DNA from: Streptomyces sp. NBC_01707
GTDB taxonomy: Bacteria > Actinomycetota > Actinomycetes > Streptomycetales > Streptomycetaceae
Direction of reading: 5' to 3'
DNA: 64,000 nt
Assembly (NCBI RefSeq): GCF_041438805.1
Contig: NZ_CP109190.1
Coordinates: 5,766,001-5,830,000, forward strand
The notes beneath the pieces are model-generated. The model was not told the DNA's origin and made no database searches. It was given only the letters and a program-made list of their open reading frames with translations. Positions 16,099 through 26,161 of the stretch are shown here, in pieces. Numbering within the stretch: the first letter of the stretch is position 1; each line of letters begins with the position of its first letter. The position numbers and the translations under genes are program-made.

Positions 16099-17442
16099 AT
16101 GCGGCGCGGCAACGGGAGCGGGGAACCGGAGATCCGGAGAGGCCGGCAAAGTCTGCCGGCCCGGCTGCGCAATCCGCCGGGCGGCCGCAACGCGCGGGTC
16201 ATGCTGCTCGCTCTGGCCCTGGACCGGACCGGCTCGGGGCTGTGGGCCGCGTCCTCGGTCCTGTACCTCACCTTCGTGACACAACTGAGCGCCCGACAGA
16301 TCGGCGTCCTGCTGGGCGTGGCCGGAGTGGCGGGTATCGCCGGCTCACCGCTGGCCGGACGTCTGGCCGGCCGCTTCCCGGTGCGCCCGCTGCTGATCGG
16401 CTGCCACCTGCTCCGTCTGGTGACGCTCGTCCTGGTGCTGGTGTGCAGCGGCTTCGAGACGCTCCTGCCCGTCATCGCCGTCACGTACCTCGGCGACAGG
16501 GCGGCGAAGATGCTGGAGATGCTGTTCGCCACCAGGACGGCGGGCGAGCAGCGCGCGGCCTACCAGGCACTGTCCCGCAGCGTGGCCAACGGGGGATACG
16601 CCGTGGGAGCGGGGATCGCGGCCATGGGCCTGGCCGTGGGGACCAGCGACGCCTACCGGGCCCTGATCCTGGGCAACGCGCTGTCCTTCGTCGTCGCCGC
16701 TGCGCTGGTGTGGCGCACGAGCGAGCCGCGGGACAAGGCCGTCGAGGTGGCACGGTCCGACGGCTCGGCAGCCGTGGCCCCGGCCGGGAAGCGGTCGCCC
16801 GTCCGCAGGGCCGGCCCGTGGCGGGACCGTGGCTATCTCACGTTCGTGCTGCTGGACATCCCCATGAGCCTCGACGACTCCATCCTCAACGTCGGCCTGC
16901 CGCTGTGGCTGGTGAACCGCACCTCGGCGCCGCACGCCGTCGCCCCGGCCTTCCTGATCATCAACACCGTGACGGTCGTGGTGCTGCAGATCAGCGTGTC
17001 GGCGCGGGCCGAGGGTCCGCGCCGGGCCACCCGGGCGGTGCTGCTGTACGGGGCCATGATGTTCGTCTGCTGTGCGTTCCTGGCAGTGGCCACCCGTGGC
17101 GGGACCTGGGTGGCCACTGCGGTGCTGCTCGCCGCCGCTCTGGTGGTCACCATGGCGGAACTGATGCGCTCGGTGAGTTCCTGGGAGCTGGCGGTGCTCC
17201 TCGCACCCCAGGACGCCCGCGCCGCGTATCTGGGGGTGGCGGGGATGTCCCAGTCCATCCAGAAGTCCGCCGGGCCACCGCTGCTGACCGGTGTGGTGAT
17301 GGCTGCCGGGCCGGCTGGGTGGCTGGTGCTGGGCGCACTGGTCGCGGGCCTCTCGGTCGTGCAACGACGAGCCTGCACGCGACGGCTTCGGACTCTCCCA
17401 CCACCTGTCCCGAAGAGGGCCGCCCCCGCACCGACCCCCTGA
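16099..17442 (+). CDS. MFS transporter
   Basis: 447 residues, ATG at 16099 with GAGGGGG upstream. After a 30-residue basic N-terminus come about 12 hydrophobic helices, with a cytoplasmic loop near 205-240. GSPLAGRLAGRFPVRPL between helices 2 and 3 is the MFS motif-A region. It resembles the drug/unknown efflux branch (MFS_1). The cluster of MarR-type sites upstream fits an exporter induced by its own substrate, but no regulator gene adjoins it. Confidence 0.87.
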   Translation: MRRGNGSGEPEIRRGRQSLPARLRNPPGGRNARVMLLALALDRTGSGLWAASSVLYLTFVTQLSARQIGVLLGVAGVAGIAGSPLAGRLAGRFPVRPLLIGCHLLRLVTLVLVLVCSGFETLLPVIAVTYLGDRAAKMLEMLFATRTAGEQRAAYQALSRSVANGGYAVGAGIAAMGLAVGTSDAYRALILGNALSFVVAAALVWRTSEPRDKAVEVARSDGSAAVAPAGKRSPVRRAGPWRDRGYLTFVLLDIPMSLDDSILNVGLPLWLVNRTSAPHAVAPAFLIINTVTVVVLQISVSARAEGPRRATRAVLLYGAMMFVCCAFLAVATRGGTWVATAVLLAAALVVTMAELMRSVSSWELAVLLAPQDARAAYLGVAGMSQSIQKSAGPPLLTGVVMAAGPAGWLVLGALVAGLSVVQRRACTRRLRTLPPPVPKRAAPAPTP

Positions 17443-17474
17443 AGTCCGTCCGGCGGATCCGGGCCGGGCAGGCC

Positions 17475-19019
17475 CTACCCCTCCAGGAACACCGGGTTGG
17501 TGAGCGCCGCCGGTGCCCCCGGCAGTCCCGGCACGGTCGACGGGTGGCGGACTTCGGCGCGGACATAGGCGGCGTACGCCGGAGTCGTGCGCCACTCCAC
17601 CGTCCCCGCACCCGACTCCGGCAGCACGGTGGTGAACAGCGTGCCCTGGTCCGTGACGAAGTGGGCGGTGCAGCCGGGCACCCCGGTCACCTCCAGCCGT
17701 ACCGTGACCGGGCTGTCCGCGTCGGCCCGCAGCCGTTCACCGATCCCCGCGTGCCCGCCCCGCCCGCCCGAGGCGCCGAAGGAGAGGCTGACGGCGGACG
17801 ACTCGGCGATGTACGAGTGCCCGGACCGGATGCCCGCGACGATCGCGTCGCGCGAGAGCTCCTCGGCGAGGACGACGGTCTGCGGCAGTCCCACCTTGTC
17901 CGGCTCGCGGTGCGCGTCGCTGTTGCCCATCGCCGGGACCCACGGCTTCGACGCGCGGACGGCCGCCACGAGGGAGTTGTCCCACTCGGCGAGCGCGATC
18001 TCGTCCTCCGGGGTGTACGGCCCGTTCCACACCTCCACCGCGTCCGCCTCACCGAAGCCGAACTTCCAGTGGCAGCCGATGCAGGTGGCGTGCGGATGGG
18101 CGGGGACCACCAGACCGCCCGCCCGGCGGACGGCCCTCGCGTAATGCCCGAAGCGGTTGTCGCGGGCCCGGTAGCGCCAGTCGACGAAGGTGCCCGGGTC
18201 CGTGGCGAGCGCGATCACATGGCCGTTGCGGGTGGTGATCTCCTCGCCCGTCAGGATGAGCAGGTCGTCGCCCCACAGCCCCTGCCACGCGCTGTGCGCG
18301 GCGTGGGTGTTGTGCTCGCTGCTGTTGATGAAGTCGAGCCCGGCGGCGCGCGCGGCGGTGGCGATCTCGGCGGGGGTGCGCCTGCCGTCCGAGTGGACGG
18401 AGTGCAGATGGCAGTCGCCGCGGTACCAGGCGCGGCCCCGGCCCTTGGCGCGCTCGGGCGGGTACCCGGGGGTCGGCGTGGTGCCGGGCTCGCCGAAGCG
18501 GAGGGTGATCGTCACCTCGTACGGGAGCCCTTCGGGCGCGACGGTGTACGGGCCCAGCGCGATGTTCCAGATCCCGGCCCGTACCGGCCCCGCGACATAA
18601 CCGGGCGTCGCCGCGTCCGCCCGGATGAAGAAGTCGGCACGTGCTCCGCCGGACCAGCCACGGAACCCGCGACCGCCCAGCGCCGTGCCGCGCTCGTCGA
18701 AGATGCCGATGTCGAGGGCGTTGCCCTGGGTGCCGGCCGGGACGGGCGTCTTCTCGTAGGTGTACGAGACGGCGATCTCCCGTACCCCGCGCGGTACTTC
18801 GACCGGCAGATAGACGAAGTCGGGCGAACCGGTCGGCAGGATGCCGCGCACGGTCCTCGTCAGGTCGGCCTGGTCCGTACCGCCACCTTTGCCGTCGTCC
18901 TCGCCGGGCGCGGCGTTCGCGAAGCTCACAGTCGACAACGTTAGGGCGGTGGCGGCGGTCCCGACGAGCAGGCCGCGCCTGCCGAGCGGACCGTTCTGCG
19001 GGGTGTGCGATCCGGTCAT
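17475..19019 (-). CDS. Tat-exported PHP-domain metallohydrolase (CehA/McbA family)
   Basis: 514 residues from ATG at 19019. The N-terminus holds a twin-arginine signal (GRRGLLVG followed by a hydrophobic run and an Ala-rich cleavage region near residue 36), so the protein is exported folded. A beta-rich domain (about 50-185) precedes the PHP domain, which starts at WYRGDCHLHSVHSDGRRTP with the metal HxH. It continues with SSEHNTHAAH, LTGEEITTRNGHVIAL, PAHPHATC and MGNSDAHRE, all metal-ligand motifs of the CehA-like family. Members hydrolyse phosphate esters or carbamates such as carbaryl; the natural substrate here is unknown. It is convergent with the MFS gene. Confidence 0.88.
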   Translation of the reverse strand: MTGSHTPQNGPLGRRGLLVGTAATALTLSTVSFANAAPGEDDGKGGGTDQADLTRTVRGILPTGSPDFVYLPVEVPRGVREIAVSYTYEKTPVPAGTQGNALDIGIFDERGTALGGRGFRGWSGGARADFFIRADAATPGYVAGPVRAGIWNIALGPYTVAPEGLPYEVTITLRFGEPGTTPTPGYPPERAKGRGRAWYRGDCHLHSVHSDGRRTPAEIATAARAAGLDFINSSEHNTHAAHSAWQGLWGDDLLILTGEEITTRNGHVIALATDPGTFVDWRYRARDNRFGHYARAVRRAGGLVVPAHPHATCIGCHWKFGFGEADAVEVWNGPYTPEDEIALAEWDNSLVAAVRASKPWVPAMGNSDAHREPDKVGLPQTVVLAEELSRDAIVAGIRSGHSYIAESSAVSLSFGASGGRGGHAGIGERLRADADSPVTVRLEVTGVPGCTAHFVTDQGTLFTTVLPESGAGTVEWRTTPAYAAYVRAEVRHPSTVPGLPGAPAALTNPVFLEG

Positions 19020-19200
19020 GCGAGTGGCTCCCCGGGGTGTCGTGAGTGACGAGGGTGACGGACCCGAACCCTGCTATGGGGCCATGAACTCGCGGCAAAC
19101 GGAAGAAGGTTGACGGACAGGAACCGTGACCCGAGAGGCCCTGGGCGTCCTGACCGGCACCGCATAGGTTGGGGCCAGACGACGACGGAGGTGCCCTCGC

Positions 19201-20046
19201 ATGCGGATCGCCACAACGATCTTCCTCACCGACGAGACGATCGCGCCGGTACGGCTCGCGCGCGAACTCGAACAGCGTGGATTCGCCGGGCTCTATCTGC
19301 CCGAACACACCCACATCCCGGTGACCAGGGACACCCCGTACCCGGCGGGAGGCGAACTTCCGCCCGAGTACGGCCGCACCCTCGACCCGTTCGTCGCCCT
19401 CGGCCAGGCCGCCGCGGTCACGGAACACCTCGGGCTCGGCACCGGCATCACGCTGATCGCCCAGCACGACCCGATCGACCTGGCGAAGCAGATCGCCACG
19501 CTCGACCATCTCTCCGGCGGCAGGTTCACGCTCGGCCTCGGCTTCGGCTGGAACGTCGAGGAGGCCGCGGACCACGGGGTCACCTGGTCGACGCGGCGGG
19601 AGCTGGGCCGCGACCGAATGGCGTTGATGCGCGCCCTGTGGGCGGACGAACCCACGGGGTACGCGGGGGAGTTCGGCTCGGTCCGGGCCAGTCATGCGTA
19701 CCCGAAGCCGGTCCAGGAACCGCGTGGCCCGGTGTCCGGCCCGCGTACCCTGATCGGCGGCGCGGCCGGCCCCAAGCTGTTCGCCCACATCGCGGAGTAC
19801 GCGGACGGCTGGCTGCCGATCGGCGGCCGGGGGCTCACGGAGTCGGTGCCCGTGCTGCGCGCGGCCTGGGAGTCGGCGGGCCGCGACCCGAAGCAGCTCC
19901 AGGTGGTGCCGTACGCGGTGCTGCCGAGCGCGGGGAAGCTGGCGCACTACGCGGAGCTGGGCATCGAGGAGGTCGTGCTGCAGCTGCCTCCGGCCGGGGA
20001 GGCTGAGGTCCTGCGCACGCTGGACGACTACGCGCAGTATCTGTGA
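19201..20046 (+). CDS. LLM-class F420-dependent oxidoreductase
   Basis: 281 residues, ATG at 19201 with GGAGG 8 bases before. Luciferase-like TIM barrel: GLYLPEHTHIPVTRDTPYPAGGELP near the N-terminus, then DHLSGGRFTLGLGFGWNVEEAADHG, the signature of the F420-binding TIGR03619-type subfamily, and RTLIGGAAGPKLFAHIAEYADGW. It is a monocistronic gene, divergent from the PHP hydrolase, and ends before a hairpin shared with the convergent glycosidase gene. The reaction is probably F420-dependent reduction or oxidation of an unknown metabolite. Confidence 0.87.
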   Translation: MRIATTIFLTDETIAPVRLARELEQRGFAGLYLPEHTHIPVTRDTPYPAGGELPPEYGRTLDPFVALGQAAAVTEHLGLGTGITLIAQHDPIDLAKQIATLDHLSGGRFTLGLGFGWNVEEAADHGVTWSTRRELGRDRMALMRALWADEPTGYAGEFGSVRASHAYPKPVQEPRGPVSGPRTLIGGAAGPKLFAHIAEYADGWLPIGGRGLTESVPVLRAAWESAGRDPKQLQVVPYAVLPSAGKLAHYAELGIEEVVLQLPPAGEAEVLRTLDDYAQYL

Positions 20047-20178
20047 CCTGGGGCCCACGCGGACGATCTGCGCCTCGACGCGCATGCCCGGGAGGAAGCT
20101 GTCGACGCCTTCGGGGGTCGCTGCCCAACTGGCGTCGGCAGCCGGCCGGGCAGGGGAAGCGGTAGCGGTACGTATGCG

Positions 20179-20213
20179 GAAGGGGCGGCCCACCGGTGGT
20201 GGGGCGCCCCTTC
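20179..20213. terminator. Bidirectional hairpin terminator
   Basis: GAAGGGGCG at 20179 pairs with CGCCCCTTC ending at 20213, with CCCACC/GGTGGG pairing inside. It lies between convergent genes ending at 20046 and 20258. Confidence 0.65.
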
Positions 20214-20257
20214 GCGTCAGGTCGGCGAGACCGGACCCGCCGTCGGCCGCCGCTCGG

Positions 20258-21850
20258 TCAGGGCAGCACCAGGATCGCGTCGCCGACCGGGCGTTCGCCC
20301 GTCGCGTCGGACGGGTGGTTGATCACCTTGTCGTCGACGACCATCGTCGTCGAGCCGCCGCCGTCCAGGTTGACGGCGCTCTCCATGCCGAGGGAGTCGG
20401 CCACCGCGGCGCTCTCCGCGATGGACAGGCCGAGGCTGTCGACCGCGCGGCCGTCGACCGTGGCCAGCATGATCCGGCCGTGTCCGTCCACGCCGGCGAT
20501 CGTGCGTGGATTCCGCTTGGCCGCCCAGCCGTAGTAGAAGCTCGGGTCGCCGGGCCGGACCATGCCGTCCGCCTGCGGCGTCACATGGGGACGGCCGTCG
20601 CGGACGAGCTCCGGGCCGCCGTTGGCGGCCATCTGCGGGATGCGGGCCGGTCGCCCCCGCTCGTCGGTCAGGTGGCCGCTGACGGCGAGGCGGGCGCCCG
20701 GCACGGCCATCGCGCGCAGGGCGGCGGCGTCGGTGCCGGTGCCCTGGACCGAGCGGGCGCCGGCCGGGAGCGCGCCGCCGCGCGGCTCGCGGACCTCGGT
20801 GACCCGGCCCTGCCGGTCGATGACCGCTTCCACACCGGGTCCGGACGGGGTTTCGGTGCCGTAGTCCGCGGTGAAGGCGACGAGTTCGTCGGGATCCGTG
20901 CAGGTCGTGTCGTGGAGCGGATGACTGGTGGGCCGGTCGTCGTGGGTGCCGCCGCAGTTGCGGACGAGGCCCGGGACGCGGTTGATGCCGTCGAGCGGCA
21001 GCGTGGTGCCGCGCCCGCTGACCTTGCCGGTCCAGCTGTACCGGTCGACGCCCGCGTGCCGCGCGTCGGCGGTGAACGTGAACACCGGCCGGCCGTTGGT
21101 GGACTCGCTCAGCAGCCTTCCGTCGTAGACACCCAGACCTGCCGGGTCGCCGGGCGCGCCGGCGGCGGGGTCGAGCACGAAGAACCCGGCGTTGACTCCC
21201 GCAGTCGCGTTCCGGGCCCTGGCGAGCACGCTGGTGGTCTCGCGCCGCTCGATGTCCGGCCCGAAGTCGCCGACGAGATCACCGCGGAACTTCTTGGGGT
21301 CGATGGTGAGTACCTGAACGCGCCAGGGACCGCGGTCGGTCGAGGCGCCGTCCCACCCGGTGAAGACGGCGGAGGCGGTGAAACCCGCTGCCCGCACCCG
21401 CGTGAGGAGGGTGTTGGCGGCTGCCTTGTCGGCGTCGAGCCCGATCCGCACCCGGAAGCCGATGCTGCCGCCGGCGAAGTCGGCCACGGCAGGGGTCGTG
21501 ACGTCCTCGACGCGAGCGGCGAATCCCTTGCCGGACAGGGCACCGGCGAGAGCGTCGGCATGCGCCCGGTCGGCGACGGCGGTGGGCGGCGCGTCGGGGT
21601 CGGGGTCTTCGCCGCCACCGGGGACGGCGACCTCGACGGTCCAGCCGTCGGCCGGATCGGACTCGCCACGAACAATCGTGGTCAGCGTGACGCCGGGCTG
21701 AAGCGTCTCGACAGTACGTGTCTCGGGGAGGCCGCGCGGTCCGAGCGGCAGCCCGTGGTCCCGATCGGCGGCCGCGGAAGGCCCGCCGACGGTCCCGGCC
21801 ACGAGGGCTATCGCTGCTACGACGGCGAACTTCCTGGGTCCGAACCGCAT
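20258..21850 (-). CDS. Secreted phosphodiester glycosidase-family protein (NAGPA domain)
   Basis: 530 residues from ATG at 21850, preceded by GACGAGGTG on the minus strand; the frame is open upstream without a better start. A Sec-type signal peptide covers about 1-28 (MRFGPRKF, hydrophobic core, PSAAA). The C-terminal half carries the phosphodiester glycosidase domain related to human uncovering enzyme: RTIAGVDGHGRIMLATVDGR, then MESAVNLDGGGSTTMVV near the end. The N-terminal half contains SPOR-like or propeptide-like alpha/beta segments. Such bacterial proteins are thought to act on cell-wall glycans or exopolysaccharides. It is divergent from fbiC by 244 bases. Confidence 0.88.
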   Translation of the reverse strand: MRFGPRKFAVVAAIALVAGTVGGPSAAADRDHGLPLGPRGLPETRTVETLQPGVTLTTIVRGESDPADGWTVEVAVPGGGEDPDPDAPPTAVADRAHADALAGALSGKGFAARVEDVTTPAVADFAGGSIGFRVRIGLDADKAAANTLLTRVRAAGFTASAVFTGWDGASTDRGPWRVQVLTIDPKKFRGDLVGDFGPDIERRETTSVLARARNATAGVNAGFFVLDPAAGAPGDPAGLGVYDGRLLSESTNGRPVFTFTADARHAGVDRYSWTGKVSGRGTTLPLDGINRVPGLVRNCGGTHDDRPTSHPLHDTTCTDPDELVAFTADYGTETPSGPGVEAVIDRQGRVTEVREPRGGALPAGARSVQGTGTDAAALRAMAVPGARLAVSGHLTDERGRPARIPQMAANGGPELVRDGRPHVTPQADGMVRPGDPSFYYGWAAKRNPRTIAGVDGHGRIMLATVDGRAVDSLGLSIAESAAVADSLGMESAVNLDGGGSTTMVVDDKVINHPSDATGERPVGDAILVLP

Positions 21851-22094
21851 ATGACACCTCGTCCTTGATCCGGTGATGGCGGCCTCACCTAAACACGGGA
21901 GCCCACGGCGTGTAAGCCCTTTCCGGGATCGGACGGGCGCCGAGCCGGGTCCGGTCGGGTCGGCGACGGCTTCGGCCATGGTCCGGTCCTCGGCCCGGCC
22001 GCGCCGGACGCGAGCGGCCGTCACGGGAGGCAGGGGTCCTGGCCGCACTGGAGGCGTCCCGCCCGCTCGCCCGCATCGCTCGTATGCTCGGTTC

Positions 22095-24677
22095 ATGACC
22101 GATCTTCAGCGCGGACGCCCGACCACCAACTCCATGCGGCGCGCTCTCAAGCGGGCCCGTGACGGGGTCGCTCTCGATGTGACCGAGGCCGCCGTCCTGC
22201 TCCAGGCGCGCGGCGACGATCTGACGGACCTCGCCGCGTCCGCCGCCCGGGTGCGGGACGCGGGCCTCGAAGCCGCGGGCCGGCCGGGCGTCATCACGTA
22301 CTCGCGCAAGGTCTTCATCCCGCTGACCCGGCTGTGCCGCGACAAGTGCCACTACTGCACCTTCGTCACCGTCCCCGGCAAGCTCCGCAAGGCAGGGCAC
22401 GGGATGTTCCTGTCGCCCGACGAGGTACTGGACATCGCCCGCAAGGGCGCCGCGATGGGCTGCAAGGAAGCGCTGTTCACGCTCGGCGACCGGCCCGAGG
22501 ACCGCTGGCCCGAGGCGCGGGAGTGGCTGGAGGCCGAGGGTTACGACGACACCCTGGCGTACGTACGGGCCATGGCGATCCGGGTCCTGGAGGAGACCGG
22601 ACTCCTCCCGCACCTCAACCCCGGAGTGCTGACCTGGACCGATCTGCAGCGGCTCAAGCCCGTCGCCCCCTCCATGGGCATGATGCTGGAGACCACCGCG
22701 ACCCGCCTGTGGTCCGAGCCGGGCGGCCCGCACCACGGCTCCCCGGACAAGGAGCCCGCGGTGCGGCTGCGGGTGCTGGAGGACGCGGGCCGTTCCAACG
22801 TCCCGTTCACCACCGGGATCCTGATCGGGATCGGTGAGTCGTACGAGGAACGCGCCGACTCCCTCTTCGAGATCCGCAAGACCGCCCGCGCCTACCACGG
22901 CATCCAGGAGGTCATCGTCCAGAACTTCCGCGCCAAGCCCGACACGGCGATGCGTGGAATGCCGGACGCCGAACTGGAGGAGCTGGCCGCGGCCGTCGCC
23001 GTCGCCCGGCACATCCTCGGCCCGTCCGCCCGCATCCAGGCCCCGCCGAACCTCGTCGACGCCGAGTACGCGCTGCTCATCGGCGCCGGGATCGACGACT
23101 GGGGCGGTGTCTCGCCGCTCACCCCGGACCATGTGAACCCCGAACGCCCCTGGCCGCACATCGACGAGCTCGCGGCCAGGACCGCCGCGTCGGGTTTCAC
23201 GCTGCGCGAACGGCTGACCATCTACCCGGAGTTCATCCAGCGCGGCGAGCCGTGGCTCGACCCCCGCCTCCTCCCGCACGTCCGGGCGCTCGCCGACCCG
23301 GAGACGGGTCTCGCGAGGGAGGGGGCGATCCCGGCGGGGCTGCCCTGGCAGGAACCCGACGAGGGATTCAACGCCTCCGGCCGCACCGATCTGCACCGCA
23401 CCATCGACACCGAGGGCCGTACCGGAGACCGCCGCGACGACTTCGACGAGGTGTACGGGGACTGGGAGGCGTTGCGCGAGGCAGCCGCGCCCGGCATGGT
23501 CCCGTCCCGGATCGACACGGATGTGAAGGCCGCACTGGCCACGGCCGCCGACGATCCGACGAAGCTCACCGACGACGAGGCACTCGCCCTGCTCCACGCC
23601 GACGGGCCGGCTCTCGACGCACTGTGCCGGATCGCCGACGAGCTGCGACGGGACGTGGTCGGAGACGACGTCACCTACATCGTCACGCGGAACATCAACT
23701 TCACCAACGTCTGCTACACGGGCTGCCGCTTCTGCGCCTTCGCCCAGCGGCGCACGGACGCCGACGCGTACACCCTGTCGCTGGACCAGGTCGCCGACCG
23801 GGCCGCGCAGGCGTGGGACGTCGGCGCCGTCGAGGTGTGCATGCAGGGCGGCATCCACCCCGACCTCCCCGGCACCGCGTACTTCGACATCGCACGCGCG
23901 GTGAAGGAGCGCGTGCCCGGCATGCATGTGCACGCCTTCTCGCCGATGGAGGTCGTCAACGGCGCCACCCGCACCGGGATGTCCATCCGGGACTGGCTGA
24001 CCGCCGCGAAGGAGGCCGGGCTCGACTCCATCCCCGGCACCGCCGCCGAAATCCTCGACGACGAGGTCCGCTGGGTCCTCACGAAGGGGAAACTGCCGAC
24101 GGCCACCTGGCTCGACGTCATCAGGACCGCCCATGAGGTGGGGCTGCGATCGTCGTCGACGATGATGTACGGCCACGTCGACCAGCCCCGCCACTGGCTC
24201 GGCCATCTGAGGACCCTGGCCCGCCTTCAGCAGGAGACCGGTGGTTTCACGGAGTTCGTGACACTCCCGTTCATCCACACCAACGCCCCCGTCTATCTCG
24301 CGGGCATCGCCCGCCCGGGCCCGACCGACCGCGACAACCGGGCCGTCACCGCCATGGCGCGGCTCCTCCTGCACCCGCACATCACCAACATCCAGACCAG
24401 CTGGGTCAAGCTCGGTACGGAGGGCGCGGCCGAGATGCTGCGCTCGGGCGCGAACGACCTGGGGGGCACGCTGATGGAGGAGACCATCTCCCGCATGGCA
24501 GGGTCGAGTTACGGCTCGTACCGGTCGGTCCAGGACCTGGTCGCCATCGCGGAGCTGGCGGGCCGGCCGGCGAAGCCGCGCACCACGCTGTACGGGGAGG
24601 TGCCGCAGGAGCGGGTGACGGCCGCCGCGGCCTCGGACGGGCACCTGCCGGAACTGCTGCCGGTGCTGCCGAGCTGA
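22095..24677 (+). CDS. fbiC: FO synthase (CofG/CofH fusion) for coenzyme F420
   Basis: 860 residues from ATG at 22095; the open frame extends back to 21873 but without a ribosome site, and the length from 22095 equals the usual FbiC. Two radical-SAM domains are fused: the CofG half with C81xxxC85xxC88 (CRDKCHYC) and the CofH half with C540xxxC544xxC547 (CYTGCRFC), each binding a 4Fe-4S cluster. The enzyme joins tyrosine to the flavin precursor 5-amino-6-ribitylaminouracil to make FO, the deazaflavin core of F420. Three LLM oxidoreductases in the window, two of them of the F420 type, are potential users of the cofactor. Confidence 0.97.
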   Translation: MTDLQRGRPTTNSMRRALKRARDGVALDVTEAAVLLQARGDDLTDLAASAARVRDAGLEAAGRPGVITYSRKVFIPLTRLCRDKCHYCTFVTVPGKLRKAGHGMFLSPDEVLDIARKGAAMGCKEALFTLGDRPEDRWPEAREWLEAEGYDDTLAYVRAMAIRVLEETGLLPHLNPGVLTWTDLQRLKPVAPSMGMMLETTATRLWSEPGGPHHGSPDKEPAVRLRVLEDAGRSNVPFTTGILIGIGESYEERADSLFEIRKTARAYHGIQEVIVQNFRAKPDTAMRGMPDAELEELAAAVAVARHILGPSARIQAPPNLVDAEYALLIGAGIDDWGGVSPLTPDHVNPERPWPHIDELAARTAASGFTLRERLTIYPEFIQRGEPWLDPRLLPHVRALADPETGLAREGAIPAGLPWQEPDEGFNASGRTDLHRTIDTEGRTGDRRDDFDEVYGDWEALREAAAPGMVPSRIDTDVKAALATAADDPTKLTDDEALALLHADGPALDALCRIADELRRDVVGDDVTYIVTRNINFTNVCYTGCRFCAFAQRRTDADAYTLSLDQVADRAAQAWDVGAVEVCMQGGIHPDLPGTAYFDIARAVKERVPGMHVHAFSPMEVVNGATRTGMSIRDWLTAAKEAGLDSIPGTAAEILDDEVRWVLTKGKLPTATWLDVIRTAHEVGLRSSSTMMYGHVDQPRHWLGHLRTLARLQQETGGFTEFVTLPFIHTNAPVYLAGIARPGPTDRDNRAVTAMARLLLHPHITNIQTSWVKLGTEGAAEMLRSGANDLGGTLMEETISRMAGSSYGSYRSVQDLVAIAELAGRPAKPRTTLYGEVPQERVTAAAASDGHLPELLPVLPS

Positions 24678-24948
24678 TCCGGACGGCCGCGGCCCGGCCG
24701 CCGATGCGACCGGGCCACGGTCTGATCCGGGGAAGGCCCCGAGGGGAGGGGCCGACGGCCGGCGGGGACCACGCCCCATGGGCGACTGATGCCCCGAGGT
24801 CCGGAAATCCCCGGAGATTGCCGCTCAAAGGTGACCGCGAGAGCCACTCCGTACATAGCGTTCGGGTCCTCAACCGGCCGTTCCCCGTTCGATTACAGTG
24901 CTGCGCAGTCGAAGCTGCGCAGCCGTACGAGGACGGGGAAGGGGCACG

Positions 24949-26064
24949 GTGAGCACAGGAGCCACAGCTGTCTGGGGCCGTGTCGAACAGCAGGACTTCC
25001 GCAGCCGGGTACGTGGCTGTCTGCTGGGCGGTGCCATCGGCGACGCGCTCGGTGCGGCCGTCGCCGGTCTCTCGCTCGAAGAGATCCGTGCGGCCCACGG
25101 AGCCGACGCCGTCACCGACTTCGTCCCGGTCCACGGCAGACGCGGCGCGGTCACCGCGGTCACCCAGCTCAACCTGTTCACCGTCGACGGGCTGATCCGC
25201 GCCCAGGTCCGCCGCGACACCGGCGCCTGGCACCCGCCCACCGATGTGTACCGTGCCCATCTGCGCTGGGCCGCCACCCAGCACGAGTGGGGGCCCGACG
25301 AACGCCGCCCGGAGAACGGCTGGCTCGCCCAGGAGGAGTGGCTGTACGCCCGCCGCGCCCCCACCCGGGAATGCCTCACCGGGTTCGGCGACGCCACGAT
25401 GGGCACCCTCGAGCGGCCCAAGAACCCCGTCGCACGCGACTCGGCGGCCCTCACCCGGTCCGCCCCGTTCGGACTGCTGGTCGGGTGGGAGCCGCAGCTG
25501 GTCCTCCAGCTGGCCGTCGAATGCGCCGCACAGACCCACGGACACCCCACCGCCCTGCTCTCCGCGGGTGCCCTCGCCGTCATGGTGCACGGCCTGGCCC
25601 GCGGCGAGACCCTGGACGGCTCCGTGCAGCACGCCCTCGCGCTGCTCGCCGAGCGCCCCGGCCACGAACAGGTCACCGAGGCGCTCAAGCAGGCCCTCGG
25701 CTCCGTACGCCAGGGGATCCCGGGCCCGGCCCTCATCGAGGCGCTGGGCGACACGGACTCGGCCGAGGAGGTGCTGGCCGTCGCCGTGTACTGCGCGCTG
25801 GTGGGCGAGGACGTGCGGCACGGGCTGCGGCTCGCCGTGAACCACGGCGGCCCTTCCGCGGCCAGTGGGGCCCTGTGCGGGGCCCTGCTCGGCGCGCTGC
25901 ACGGCGAGACCGCGCTGCCGCCGGCCTGGCTCGCCGAACTGGAGGGCAGGGCCACCCTCCTCGAACTCGCCGACGACTTCGCCATGGAGATGACCCAGGG
26001 CCCGGCCCTGCACAGCCCGTCGGCCGCCGCACCGGGCTGGCTGACCCGCTACCCGCGCGGCTGA
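24949..26064 (+). CDS. ADP-ribosylglycohydrolase family protein
   Basis: 371 residues from GTG at 24949, with GGGGAAGGGG upstream. The N-terminal RVRGCLLGGAIGDALGAAV is the hallmark of the ARH/DraG fold, whose acidic residues bind magnesium and ADP-ribose. Further helical repeats and DTDSAEEVLAVAVYCAL near 265 match the family, although the second metal motif is less typical than DDT in DraG itself. It would remove ADP-ribose from a protein or small molecule. Two copies of CTGCGCAG (24901-24908 and 24915-24922) lie just upstream and may be regulatory. Confidence 0.88.
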   Translation: MSTGATAVWGRVEQQDFRSRVRGCLLGGAIGDALGAAVAGLSLEEIRAAHGADAVTDFVPVHGRRGAVTAVTQLNLFTVDGLIRAQVRRDTGAWHPPTDVYRAHLRWAATQHEWGPDERRPENGWLAQEEWLYARRAPTRECLTGFGDATMGTLERPKNPVARDSAALTRSAPFGLLVGWEPQLVLQLAVECAAQTHGHPTALLSAGALAVMVHGLARGETLDGSVQHALALLAERPGHEQVTEALKQALGSVRQGIPGPALIEALGDTDSAEEVLAVAVYCALVGEDVRHGLRLAVNHGGPSAASGALCGALLGALHGETALPPAWLAELEGRATLLELADDFAMEMTQGPALHSPSAAAPGWLTRYPRG

Positions 26065-26100
26065 CCACCGCCCGTGCGGGCCGACCCGCGCAGGACGTAC

Positions 26101-26144
26101 GAGGGGCGGGGTACGGACACCGCCGTGTCCCTACCCCGCCCCTC
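26101..26144. terminator. Bidirectional hairpin terminator
   Basis: GAGGGGCGGGGTA and TACCCCGCCCCTC form the outer arms, with GGACAC/GTGTCC continuing the stem to a CGCC loop. It is centred between the convergent ADP-ribosylglycohydrolase (ends 26064) and symporter (ends 26162). Confidence 0.85.
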
Positions 26145-26161
26145 GGCTCCGGGTGGGCGGA

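Noticed and set aside
16242..18944. Plus-strand frame of 900 codons spanning the MFS and PHP genes
   Set aside because: Frame-shifted reading of the MFS gene continuing antisense into the PHP gene; no coherent protein.
21885..24779. Minus-strand frame of 964 codons opposite fbiC
   Set aside because: Low-complexity Gly/Arg/Val composition and full overlap with a certain gene; a GC-bias shadow.
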